DNA from: Periconia sp. R9002
Lineage: Eukaryota; Ascomycota; Dothideomycetes; Pleosporales; Periconiaceae
Length of the DNA: 64,000 nt
Direction: 5' to 3'
Assembly (NCBI GenBank): GCA_023627715.1
Contig: JAMAHW010000117.1
Span: 1-64,000, forward strand
Shown here: piece after piece, positions 17,615 through 27,150 of the stretch
How positions within the stretch are numbered: position 1 is the stretch's first letter
Layout of the letters: each line of letters starts with the position of its first letter
Notes under the pieces: generated by a model
Told to the model about the DNA's origin: nothing
Seen by the model: only the letters and a program-made list of their open reading frames with translations
Database searches by the model: none
Position numbers and translations under genes: made by a program

Positions 17615-19216
17615 CTAAATCTCAACGAGCGCATGTCCGCACGGCGCAGCATGGCCGTGGGCCTTGCCCTCGTCGTCGAAGCGCTTCTGGAAGCGATACT
17701 TGTCTGCGCCACGCTTGCGCAACGCAGCACTAGCAGCAGGGATGCCATCGAAGCTGACGGCGTACTTGGCGACCGAGTTGGCAATGGCCTGGGAGTTGAG
17801 CAGGTAAGCTTCGGTGTTGAGGTTGTCAATGGTGTCGCCCGCTTTGTGGTAATTGATGTCAAGGGCAACACCAGCCTCACCGCCGAAGAGATGGGCTTCT
17901 TCCTCAGTCTTGAGCTCCTCGGCGCCCGTGAAGAGGCCGCCCGACGGGATCCCATTCTCAAGGAAAGCCGCATAGTCGGAACGGCCAGAGAAGATGGACG
18001 GAACGTATGGTTTGCCCTTGGACGTGTAAAAGTCTTGAAAGTCCTTCTCGATGGTATCGGAACCAGCAGGGCCAGAGAAGTTGAAGGCCGAGCCGTCACC
18101 ATCGTACACACCTAGCACGTAGTTGGGGCTAGCAATCATGTCGAAGTTCAAGTAAGCTCGCACTTTGTGGGCTTCGGCAGCAGAGCCCTCGCCGATGGTG
18201 CCGTTGAGCGTCTTGAGGTAGTAGTAGGAGCCAAGTTTACCAAACTCTTCGGCCGACCAGAAACCAAAACGGACGGCGTTCTTGACCTTGAACTTGGTGA
18301 GAGCGAGAGCGACGATGAGGGAACCAATAGTGCCAGATCCGTCGTCGTTGATACCGGGGCCAGCAAAAACAGAGTCAGTGTGGCCACCGAGCATGATAAC
18401 ATTGTTGTGGTCGCCCTCCTTGGTCTCAGCAATAACATTGTAAGAGGTGCGGTTCTCGGCAATGGTGTCGATGTTGAGCACGGCAATCGTCTCGCCCGCT
18501 GCGACACTCTCCTTGAGAGTAGCACCAGTCTCGCCACTGACACCCAGAACGGGAGCGTAGTCTCCAACACCGCCAAGGGTTCCACCTCCAATAAGGCCAT
18601 TCGCGTTGTTGTAAATGATGGCACCGACGGCACCGGCTGTCTTTGCGTTCAAAGCCTTGGCTGCGAACGTGCAGGTTCCACGAGAGATCAACGCAATATT
18701 TCCAGAGACATCGGCAGGGTAGTCAGTCAAGTCACAGCCCAGGTTGTTCACAACAACAATTGGTGCAGAGAGGTCTTTCGCGGCCGGGCCGTAGGTGAAA
18801 TATTCGGAAGCATATGTCTCGCCATTGGCTGTGAATCCAACGGTTGCGGCAGTGAACAGTTCAATGAACGGCTGCTTGAAAACATCATAGTATCCGGTTG
18901 CCTTCAAGGTCTGGTAGAGCCATTCCGTGGTCTCATTGTGGCCCAGGGAACCAAACGCGCGGTTGCCACCATTGGCACTGGCAAAGTCTTGGAGTTTCTG
19001 AGATCCAGCAAGAAGATCCTCCAGCTTGATCAATTCCTCGAGAGCTTTAGGGGAGACGAGTTCCTTCGGTCCACCGTGGGGAGGGGCGGGAAGGCCCGGT
19101 GGCTTAGGAGGCGCTGAAGGCTTCGATGTGGGAGGTGGAGGTGGAGGTGGTGGAGCGGCGCCACATGCAGCTGGAGCTGCTAGAGCTGCAATGGCAAGCA
19201 AGCAAGCAGACCTCAT
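17615..19216 (-). CDS. Secreted M28-family aminopeptidase with PA domain
   Basis: Intronless. The frame extends to 19267, but Met18 of it (ATG 19216) starts a clean signal peptide (MRSACLLAIAALAAPAACG); 533 aa. An unusual Pro-rich linker (eight consecutive Pro) follows. A PA domain (about 130-250) precedes the metallopeptidase core with all five M28 zinc ligands in order: His in LGGHTDSV, Asp in INDDGSG, Glu-Glu in SAEEFG, Asp in NFDMI, His in NYHKAGD. This fits vacuolar/secreted aminopeptidase Y and leucine aminopeptidase-type enzymes that trim N-terminal residues from peptides. A KR site and a His-rich end lie at the C-terminus. Confidence 0.92.
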   Translation of the reverse strand: MRSACLLAIAALAAPAACGAAPPPPPPPPTSKPSAPPKPPGLPAPPHGGPKELVSPKALEELIKLEDLLAGSQKLQDFASANGGNRAFGSLGHNETTEWLYQTLKATGYYDVFKQPFIELFTAATVGFTANGETYASEYFTYGPAAKDLSAPIVVVNNLGCDLTDYPADVSGNIALISRGTCTFAAKALNAKTAGAVGAIIYNNANGLIGGGTLGGVGDYAPVLGVSGETGATLKESVAAGETIAVLNIDTIAENRTSYNVIAETKEGDHNNVIMLGGHTDSVFAGPGINDDGSGTIGSLIVALALTKFKVKNAVRFGFWSAEEFGKLGSYYYLKTLNGTIGEGSAAEAHKVRAYLNFDMIASPNYVLGVYDGDGSAFNFSGPAGSDTIEKDFQDFYTSKGKPYVPSIFSGRSDYAAFLENGIPSGGLFTGAEELKTEEEAHLFGGEAGVALDINYHKAGDTIDNLNTEAYLLNSQAIANSVAKYAVSFDGIPAASAALRKRGADKYRFQKRFDDEGKAHGHAAPCGHALVEI

Positions 19217-19843
19217 TTTGGGAATTGGGTGATTGTGGAAGGAGGAAACACAGTCGAGGTTGGCCAATTGACAAGGAGCAAGTTCTCAGGTCTGAGAGGA
19301 GCTGACCATGGAGACTCGCAGTGGGAAGACGCCATCTTCATATACCCAGCTCGTCATGGCAAAACTGTACCGACCTCATATTACCGCTAGGCAGCTCGAC
19401 CTTGGCTAACCGGAATAAGCAGCTCAACATCGTGCCTCCCGCCTTCCAAGATTGAGGCGGTCTTGGCGGATGACCGACGCTGAGCAACTTCTGGAAGGCG
19501 ATCGGAAGGCAAAATATAGTTCCTGCACGTCGTTTCTGGGCACGCGGCCTCGACTGCTCGCTGGGAGCCGCCGATTGGACGGGAAATGATGAATACGGGG
19601 CGGGCTTGGCGGAGGTTGATAAACAAACTGTGAAGGAGGTTAGTCGGGATAACATCAGCTCTAAGAACGTAGCCTCGCGCTAGCCTGAAGTATATCAACA
19701 CCCGCAACCTACATCGGAATAGGCGATGTGGTGCGAGTAGTTCCTTATCTTGGTAAACTCATGATGCATTGCATATTATGTATTTCTATGGGAGCTATTA
19801 AAAAAATGACCAGACACCGACATTGAATCTGCAAAAATACAAT
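19217..19843. other. Intergenic
   Basis: Between the aminopeptidase start and the DHH gene stop. No gene or repeat seen. Confidence 0.5.
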
Positions 19844-22507
19844 CTACTGCTCTCCCTTGTGCTGCAACTTACGGCTGATGTTGTGTAAGGCATTTGGGAG
19901 TTCATGTACTAAACCAGAGAGGCGGCGTGAACGTGAGTCGGAGGTGACTGAAAACAGTCGAGGAAACACTGTCACGCTGACCCAATTCCCGCTCTTTGTT
20001 GCGTTCAACTCATATTTGATCTCCGGAATGTCTTTGTAAATTGGCCGGAAAGTCAGTTGCTGTGTTTTCTCGAGCCTTCCTATTTTCAGATCGATACAAG
20101 TCTGGTCCATGACAAATATGTGTCCACGTGTGGCTACATTCTCGGGACGATCAGGTGACCAGTATCGCCAAAGTTCGTCGCTGTATTGATTCGGTGAAAC
20201 CAAGCGCTCGGGAAATCCTGTCTTGACGTTGATGTCTTCAGGTCGAATTAAAGCTGGCCAAGCGTCCAAGATACTGACTTTTGCCGGCTCCCCGTCACAG
20301 TTGACGACATCAGTAGAATTGTGGATCACGGTATCTAGCAGCTCGACGTAGCTAGCGCTTCGCAGACTCCGCAACGTGACCGCATCTTTCAACTTCTGGC
20401 ACTCTTGATACACTTGCCAGTATTGCGGCAGACTCATGAACGAGGTCTTCTTCGTTTTGCACAAGAGAGACTTGACTTCATCGAAGCAGATCCCGGTGGT
20501 CGGGTTTGGTTCGTTGCTCGAGCTAGCGTACTCCGCTTGCTCATTCGTGTAGAAACCGCATGCAACGTACATTTTCAGGGTTTGCGAATAGAAAAACCTG
20601 AGATGCTCCTTGACTACACTTTCAAGTAAGGGTCCCAAGAGAAGGCGCGGAGTTTGGTGCGAGATTTTGGATATCTCGATTTCTAAGTCGTTTGAAGTGA
20701 CATGATGCGAGCCATGTAGAGCTTCACATGCACTCCGAGTGATGTGAATAATCGCTTTCTGGAAGCCTTTGTCGTGAAAGTTGGGATTGAAGTACATCGA
20801 AATCCGCTCCTTCTTAACGTACTGGAACTGGGAATCATAGACTACTTGCTTGACCACAGTAAGGGGTAGGTGCCTTCGCAGGTTGACAGCTCGCGCTTGA
20901 CTGGCAAATGAAGCTTCTTCCAGAGTCTTAATAACAGCGAAGCCGTAGGAGCTTTGCTTGTAATCCTTCATGAAAGGGTCCCCGCTCATGGTATCTCTGG
21001 TAAGAAGGCCCATCAGATTAGGATAACTCCGATGTCCTTCTGACAATGTCTGCAAACGTTTGAGAACAAGACGGTCAAGCTGGCTCATATTGCCCATCAA
21101 GCTGGGCTCGGCCTGAATCAATGTTGCTTCCAGAAGTAACTTGGCCATTTCACAATCCAGGTCAAAACCAGATCCCAGGAACTTGAAGTATATCTGGACT
21201 GTGGAGGACCAAGAAACCTCTTGGCTGATTGCGGTGTAGTACGGAAATGTTCGCGTAGTGATATGGTGATTGATGATAGCTTTTATCTGGTGATCTTCTT
21301 CTTGATCAATGTCCTGGCAATCGACGAGAACAATATCATGAGTAGGGCCAAATTTGGGGACCTGGGCAAGGATGTCGCAGATTTGTGGCCCCAGAATATG
21401 TTTGGCGACGTTGGGAACTCGCTGCACCCAGCAGACACATTTCTTTCCATAGTAGAGGCTGCGTCTCACTGCCTCATATACTGCACCAACAATAGCGTCT
21501 GCGTCGGGATGACTATTACTGGTGACGTATACCTATATCGCGGGTACAAAATTAGTCAAATGTAACTAGGGTAGTTACAGTACATCACCAGTGTCTCAAT
21601 ACGCCACGTTATGTGATATCTCGCTAACAAACGACTCTGTACCTGGAGTTCAACATACCGTGTCCTCATCCGGTGTGGTAGCTAATGCCCGGGCCATGTC
21701 TTGGAGACCAACACATTGGAGTCCACCGAAATCGTCTTCGATCAAACGCTTCTTACCAGCTAGATCTACGAGTCTTTCTCTGTTCTTTTCAAGGGTATAC
21801 TCGTCCATTTCATTCTGTGGCTGAGGAAGAGTCGTGAGATTGAGGGATTCGAAAAATTCCCGAATCTCGGCATCGTTTCGGGCAAGTGTCTTCTGTTCGT
21901 AAATGCTCCATATTTCGTCCAGAGGGTTATGAACAGGAGGTGTTCTTGACTGATAGCACTCTCGAATCATGAGTTTAGGATGTTTGGCAAAAGATGGAAT
22001 GCCCAGATCCAAGGAACATGTTCCGGAAGACGTGACGTAGCTTCTGACGGCAGCGGCTTTGAAGCTACTATCATTTTGCGTCCAGAACTTCCATCTTCCC
22101 AACCCCGCAGTTGAACAAAGCTTGGTAGGTAAACCATCATCTCCGACGTCGTCTAGCTCAAACCAAGCAGGTCGAGAAGGAGGGACACAAAGAGCCTCTC
22201 CACGGGAGTCCACCATTGCGCCAGACTCGGAAAGACTGTAGGTATCTTCTAGCCATTCGGCAAAGTCTGGCGACGCAACGCGATGTTCTCTCTTGGCCAG
22301 ATTCATGAAATCACGGACGGATAGCATGATGATACCAAGTTCTTCACAGAGGAGCTTTGTCTCGTCGTGCGAGATCTTGTGAACGTGCCCCTTGCTATCC
22401 CACGTCAATTGAATACCGACTTTGGCAGCTGCATTTCGGACTTTAGGAGATATCACTAGGGGCTCGTCGTTGATGTGTAGTTGGAGGTGACTGTCGTAGA
22501 AAAACAT
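19844..22507 (-). CDS. Divergent DHH-family phosphoesterase-like protein, split by an introner-like element
   Basis: Two exons, 22507-21659 and 21532-19844 (845 aa), joined in frame across a 126-nt intron that is a copy of the dispersed element. The N-terminal 283 residues are not recognised. Exon 2 opens with DHH motif I (SNSHPDADAIVGA, Asp293/Asp295), then motif II VLVDCQDID (Asp354) and motif III INHH (371-373), where the usual first Asp is Asn. The expected SDT-type motif IV is replaced by IQAEPSL. The family includes exopolyphosphatases, pyrophosphatases and oligoribonucleases. With two ligand positions changed, activity is uncertain and a regulatory or binding role is possible. The C-terminal half resembles the DHHA2-like position but is not recognised. 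Confidence 0.75.
21533..21658 (-). mobile_element. Introner-like element serving as the intron of the DHH gene
   Basis: 126 nt on the minus strand, from GTATGTTGAACTCCAGG to TTGACTAATTTTGTACCC...GATATAG. Removing it joins ACG (Thr283) to GTA TAC GTC and restores the DHH motif I reading frame. It is exactly the same length as, and aligns along its whole length with, the intron at 50542-50667 in an unrelated gene. Shared blocks include AGGTACAGA, GTGGCGTATT, ATGTACTGTAAC and ACCCTAGTTA. Confidence 0.9.
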
Positions 22508-23258
22508 GTTAGTAATCGATGCGTGATATGAAGGACAACGAATGATGGATGCTGTCTATTGTAGACGTATGATTCCTAGAAAAGTTTGGTAATAAATGAG
22601 AGTTTTGCGATAGTGTTGTGGTGACGGAATGACGATCTGGAGAATACATGAGTGAGACGCACCTTTAACCCCGTTTTATTCGCAATGGGTCAAATTGAGG
22701 AGACCGCGCAAGAACAATAAACTGAAATGATGAACTAGGTAACTTCTACGAAGCGCTTGCAGAGCATGGGTTGTCCAATAGCAGCATTCGCTGCAGACGC
22801 CGTCCGCGGCTTAAAACGACACACCGGTGAAGAGTACCAAGGCAAATGCCAACGAGTGGCTCCGATGTACCCGTTTTAGTCGCATATACATACCGTGTAC
22901 CTATCCCGCGTGATTTCGTAGGCGATTAAGCAATCTGCCTTTCATAAACGACTACGCCTCCCCCAAGGCGGACAGATGGGTTCGTTGCAACGAACCGACC
23001 TCATTTTTGAGCGGGACAACCAGCTTCACCACATCTTTGAATCAGGTAGCGTAGTATGCCACATTGCAATCAAAAAACCGGGAATTGTACATATAGGATT
23101 CAGAGCGTCCTCAATTGCGACGAGAATCATCGATGGTAGTACCGGTATGATTGCTGTTGCCTGGACTGCTAGCGGCGCCCTCGTTTTCGCCTTGACCCAA
23201 AGAAAACCGTGCCGCATATAAAGCCGTCGAACCCACGCACCCGATATACCTCAACAAT
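22508..23258. other. Divergent intergenic region between the DHH and NUDIX genes
   Basis: No gene supported. The NUDIX promoter includes TATAAAG at 23217-23223, about 40 bp before the ATG. About 110 bp of this promoter recurs inverted at 51.15-51.24 kb. Confidence 0.5.
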
Positions 23259-23804
23259 ATGACTCAAACAAAACAAATCAATAAACCGAATATACTCTCC
23301 AATTTCGGGATGGCCACCTTAACATACCCAAGCCCAAAGACGATCGGCGAAGCCAAGGATATATCCTACGTTCGTCGTCACGCCATTCGAGTAGTTGCAT
23401 TCAATGCTGCCGGCGAGATTGCCATCATCTTCGCGGAGAGGGACAATTACTACAAACTGCCTGGTGGTGGAATTGACCCTGGAGAGGACCACGATATTGC
23501 TGCCCAGCGCGAGATGGAGGAGGAGACGGGAGGAAAAATCAAGCTTCGGCCAGGTGGTTGTGTTGCGACGACCGTGGAATATCGGAACGACCTCCATCAA
23601 ACATCCTACTACTATTGCGCCGACCTGGTAGACGGTACAGGAAAGCCAAGTTTGACTGAAGACGAAATCAGCGATAAGTTACAACATCTCTGGCTGCCTG
23701 TTGAAGAAGCTAAGCGGCGGATGACAACAACGATTCCAACAACGGAGCTGGGTCGATACATCAAGGAACGGGACACATATTTGTTGAATGAGGCGACCAA
23801 GTAA
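23259..23804 (+). CDS. NUDIX hydrolase
   Basis: Single exon, 181 aa. The NUDIX box is complete: Gly70-x5-Glu76-x7-Arg84-Glu85-x-x-Glu88-Glu89-x-Gly91 (GGIDPGEDHD...QREMEEETG). The preceding YYKLPGGGIDPGE is typical. NUDIX enzymes hydrolyse nucleoside diphosphates linked to other groups using the box to bind Mg; the substrate cannot be read from sequence. A second in-frame ATG (Met18) could also start the protein. A degraded inverted copy of its 5' end and promoter is at 51020-51240. Confidence 0.9.
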   Translation: MTQTKQINKPNILSNFGMATLTYPSPKTIGEAKDISYVRRHAIRVVAFNAAGEIAIIFAERDNYYKLPGGGIDPGEDHDIAAQREMEEETGGKIKLRPGGCVATTVEYRNDLHQTSYYYCADLVDGTGKPSLTEDEISDKLQHLWLPVEEAKRRMTTTIPTTELGRYIKERDTYLLNEATK

Positions 23805-24729
23805 ACGACATCAGAAGAGGAAATCGGAACAGCTATTTCGTGTAGTGGATGAAACTCGACGCTGCAAGAAAGGAGGGAGGTGAAGAAGATAATTGCGTCG
23901 GGGGTGAAGGCGGGGAAGGCGGGGAAGGCGGGTACGAGGCTACTGTGAGGGCAGTGTGCTATGGATCTAAGCTCTGTGCCATCCTATGCCAGGAGGCTAA
24001 CCCTATTGGGCATAGGTCCTCATCATATCCTCACCTGTACTGACTGAGGCATCTTTCTAATGGCTCCTTCAATGTACATCTACGATCTGTTCTTTGAAGG
24101 ATAGACTACCCAGGAGCACGCGTGCTACTAATGATGGGGGGGGATCTTGCTCTAGGTAGCATCTGTGTCTAGCATCTGAAGAGCGTCTCTAATCCATCTT
24201 TGGTAACTTAATTCGTGATTTCCGTTATCTTTGCTGGTGTGAATGCTCGCATCACGTGACTTTGATTCCATCGACAAGCTTCAATTCTGATGTATCTAAC
24301 CATCGCACAGCTTCTATACATACATGCATGTATGCAAGAATGTAAAAGGGGTGACACCTTATTTTCCGCATCAGGCGGCCTGTGCTGCCTGCCAGGGTGC
24401 AGACTGTAGCTGCCTGCATTCTAGCCTGACGTCAATCTTGCTGGCTGTTGGTTGACTGATCAACGAGGCTAGTCTGGAGCAGGGGTGTGGCAGGTGGATG
24501 GGGTGCTAAACGGCCCACCCCAGTCGCCATTGCTCACGATGATCAGGGCTGCTGCGTTGGACGCTGCCACAGACACTAGGCCTACCACTTTTAGTAGGGC
24601 CCGTGAGTTCACTGCATTTGGGACCGAAAAGGAGTTAGCTAATAATATCTAGGCCGGGGATAATTAGATTAGGAAATGGTAGGAAGATCAGGCTAAACTA
24701 ATAGGAGACGGGCCACTACAGTTCACGGA
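23805..24729. other. Degraded non-coding stretch
   Basis: Holds a short GGCGGGGAA tandem run near 23910-23935 and a CATACATGCATGTATG palindrome near 24320. Reading frames are all broken. Probably decayed repeat material, but no element end or transposase motif is recognisable. Confidence 0.45.
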
Positions 24730-24920
24730 GGTGGAGAAGAAGAAAAAGAAGGAAGGGGAGGTGGAGGACACCATCCCTTGCAAGGACTTCAATTTTGGTT
24801 GATTGATAGCATACTAGGCTGGGCATTCTTTCTACCTTAGTATGAATTTCTAGGCCGGGTCCTATTCTGCCCTAGTACATCATTAATCACATGGAACTGG
24901 TAGTATCGTGAACGTGGGCC
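24730..24920 (+). pseudogene. Relic of the C-terminal exon and 3' flank of the gene at 49840-50789
   Basis: Encodes EVEDTIPCKDFNFG and stop, matching the end of the 50-kb gene (QEDTTVPCKDFDF). The next 120 bp continues the match in the 3' flank (TTGATTGATAGCATACTAGG, CTATTCTGCCCTAGTACATC, ATGGAACTGGTAGTATCGTG). The 50-kb copy has one extra internal CCTATTCTGCCC unit. Nothing upstream of this exon is recognisable. Confidence 0.8.
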
Positions 24921-24932
24921 AAGTACATAGTC

Positions 24933-25057
24933 CTAAGTTGAACTCCAGGTACAGAGTCGTTTGTTGTCGAGACACCACGTGGCGTGGCGTTTTGAGCGAC
25001 TGAGCATATACCATAGCCATTTTAGATGTGTTTAACTAACTCTTTCAATTCTAATAG
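24933..25057 (+). mobile_element. Introner-like element relic
   Basis: About 125 nt: GTTGAACTCCAGGTACAGAG, then TGTCGAGACACCACGTGG, then TTTAACTAAC...CTAATAG. The first 45 nt are almost identical to the DHH-gene intron and the tail keeps a branch point and acceptor. The donor is lost (AAGTTGAA for GTATGTTGAA), so it would not splice as written. It lies just after the relic of the 50-kb gene. Confidence 0.8.
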
Positions 25058-25076
25058 GAGAGTGCATGAAGGAATA

Positions 25077-25130
25077 TATTCAACTCTAAGTATGAAATCG
25101 TTTGTAATCGAAACACCACGTGCTGTGGAG
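25077..25130 (+). mobile_element. Truncated introner-like element
   Basis: A 5' half only: ATTCAACTCTAAGTATG, then ATCGTTTGTAATCGAAACACC and CACGTG. It lies 20 bp after the previous copy in the same orientation, suggesting tandem insertion or local duplication. Confidence 0.65.
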
Positions 25131-25639
25131 AAACCCGGTGCACCAACATCCGATATGGAGTGAGTAATTGCCAGCGGACTTGTTTCCATCAATATCACTA
25201 ATTGCTCTACCTTTCACGCTATGATTAGCTCTCGATCTAATGGCGGGCTAGAACCACTCTCCACAAGTATCCTGCGGACAATTGTGTGTAGAATCTCTCG
25301 ATCTTTTAAGATGTATTCAATTCAATAGATTCCATCTAAAAATTCCAATCACAATCCACGTTGTTGCCAGTTCAACGAGTTTCAATCAATGCTCTATAGT
25401 CGTACCGGTCCGGCTCAGCCCAGTCCGAGGGTACAGCTGCAGCCGGATCATTGTTCAATGCACTTGCTACGAGTCAAAACCGTCCAAATTGACGAGAAAT
25501 CAGAAATTGTGTTGTAGGTATAAAATCACGCACAACGAAATAGGCTATGTATGTTTCAGGATTCTTGATTGCTATACTACAGTTTTTGCGATGAAGAGGA
25601 CGGAGATTAGGTGGCCGCTGTTGCTCGAGGGAGGAGACC
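25131..25639. other. No gene supported
   Basis: Short open frames with no family pattern. The right end merges into the repeat array of the 25679-26893 gene beyond its stop codon. Confidence 0.4.
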
Positions 25640-25990
25640 TCTGTCCAAGGATTACTCAGACGCTGAAGCGACATGCGCCTAGGCGTTAATGGTCAGAGAA
25701 TCGGCCTGGGTATTCTCTAACGCCGAAGCGGCACGCGCCTCAGCGTTACACACCAGAGCATCAACCAGGGCCTGCTCTGCCAACGCTGAAGCGACATGCG
25801 CCTGAGCATTATAGATCAGAGAATTAGCCTGGGCCTGCTCTGCCAACGCTGAAGCGGCACGCGCCTCAGCGTTATACATCAGAGCATCAGCCAGGGGCTC
25901 TACCAACGCTGAAGCGACACGCGCCTGAGCATTATTGATCAGAGACTTGACCATATCTTCCAACGTTGAAGCAACATCCGCCTGAACGTT
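25640..25990 (-). repeat. About 66-bp coding minisatellite running through a stop codon
   Basis: At least five units of about 57-69 bp coding VASALAEQ...L...NAQAH-like segments, with CGCGCCTCAGCGTTA or CGCCTGAGCATTA as the hallmark on the plus strand. The array does not end with the reading frame. At 25679-25681 a CAG (Gln) codon of the repeat has become TAG, and another partial unit continues to about 25640. Confidence 0.8.
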
Positions 25991-26893
25991 TTTGACCGGA
26001 TCATCAATCCTTGCAGTATCCTCAGACACATTCCCCCCATTTCCCAGGCTGGCCTTCAGCATTTCGACCTCATGTTGGAGCCTCTTGTTCTCGTCCTCCA
26101 AACTCTTGATCCTAACTTGATATTTGGCCTCGTGGTCAGGGTCATAGGGAATCCTAGCTTCCTTGGCCGTCCGCTGTGCTCCAAACTTTGCATTCCTAAG
26201 CTCTTCGCCCGAAGGGAGAAACTTGACCCATTCATGACCTGCTTTGAGAAGCACGTCCCTATCCCTTGGGCTTGGCCGTATCCGAACGCCCTCGTGTTGG
26301 TATGGCACTCGGACAAGGTTCTTTGTGTACCATGACCATGATACATAACGCATTGGGCAGTACTGGCCCTGGTGGTACTGATGGCAACAGCCGCAAGCTG
26401 ATGTGCAAGTCCGGGAGTCCGTGTGACCGATTGAAAATGGCCGTAGGCAGTGTGGGCAAATTTCGCCCCCGTCTCCTACTCCAGGTGGTATGTCCAGTTG
26501 GTCTTTGTAATCCCCGTTGGGTGGCCGAAAACTGTAGAAATGATTAGAACACGAACCCGAATATTGTTGATATCAAACTGACATGTTTGCATCAGACCGA
26601 GCGTCTGGCTTGGCCATCTTCGGAGGCTTGTTGGCCTTTGGACTGGCACTGCGCTGCCCACGGATTGTGTTTTGACCCTGAGGTTGACCTTGACCCTGAG
26701 ATTGACCCTGACCCCGAGACTGGCCCTGAGGCTGACCCTGAAGCTGACCCTGATTTTGCAATTGTTGAAGACCAGCAGCGACTCCCGCTGCAATGGCACC
26801 AATGTCGAATGCACTACCTTGGCCTCGACCTCGTCCGCGACCGCGACCGCCACCACGACCGTGACCACCGCCGGAGCGGCCTCGACCGGACAT
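25679..26893 (-). CDS. RGG-family protein A: RGG/RG box, Cys/His cluster, coiled coil, Ala-rich repeats
   Basis: Two exons, 26893-26583 and 26531-25679, phase-2 intron (GTCAGT...CTACAG); 387 aa. Residues 1-30 are a dense RGG/RG box (MSGRGRSGGG...RGRGRG), followed by a Gln-Gly repeat (GQ units, about 50-80). Exon 2 starts FRPPNGD, the same splice position and motif as the gene at 32942. A Cys/His cluster follows: C129-C132, C146, C150, C152-C153, H154, H157, C162, probably zinc-binding. Then comes a heptad-like helix (IKSLEDENKRLQHEVEMLK) and five Ala-rich repeats ending at a nonsense-created stop. RGG boxes typically bind RNA. Its head-to-head partner appears deleted. Confidence 0.72.
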
Positions 26894-27150
26894 GATGAAG
26901 TTGTAATTTTTTTTTGGCGAAAAAAAAAATCCGTAAAAGAGAGAGGGGGGGGGAGGCGACGGGGGGGGGGGGGCAAATAGTGGGAGAGAGATTTTGTGTG
27001 TGATGGCGAGGTTGTAGGTAGCAGTTTGTGCGTGATGCTAACTAATACTGCTGTATAAGGAAACATTCACTAGCAGGGGTATGTAGGATACAACATGAAC
27101 GAGCAAGCCCGCGCCTTCCTCTTGCTCTATCATGTGACCGCACATGCATT
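26894..27150. promoter_or_regulatory. Bidirectional promoter of family pair A, with partner gene deleted
   Basis: Contains homopolymer and purine-rich leader sequence of the RGG gene, TAATACTGCTGTATAA (27043-27058, cf. the perfect inverted repeat at 29007), ATTCACTAGCAGGGGTA, GCGCCTTCCTCTTGCTCTA and TCATGTGACCGCACATGC (27130-27147). All recur in the same order in the 28.9-kb promoter. Immediately after, sequence matches the 3' flank (30912-30965) of the CCCH gene at 29228, not its 5' end. Confidence 0.75.

Noticed and set aside
18167..19117. 316-codon plus-strand frame
   Set aside because: Antisense shadow of the M28 aminopeptidase, which has a signal peptide and all zinc ligands.
22976..23221. 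81-codon frame upstream of the NUDIX gene
   Set aside because: It overlaps the NUDIX promoter and TATA element and shows no recognisable pattern; its inverted copy at 51.2 kb is not conserved as coding.
23890..23940. Short GGCGGGGAA direct repeat considered as a CRISPR-like or regulatory array
   Set aside because: Only two to three contiguous units with no spacers; simple slippage repeat in a eukaryotic genome.
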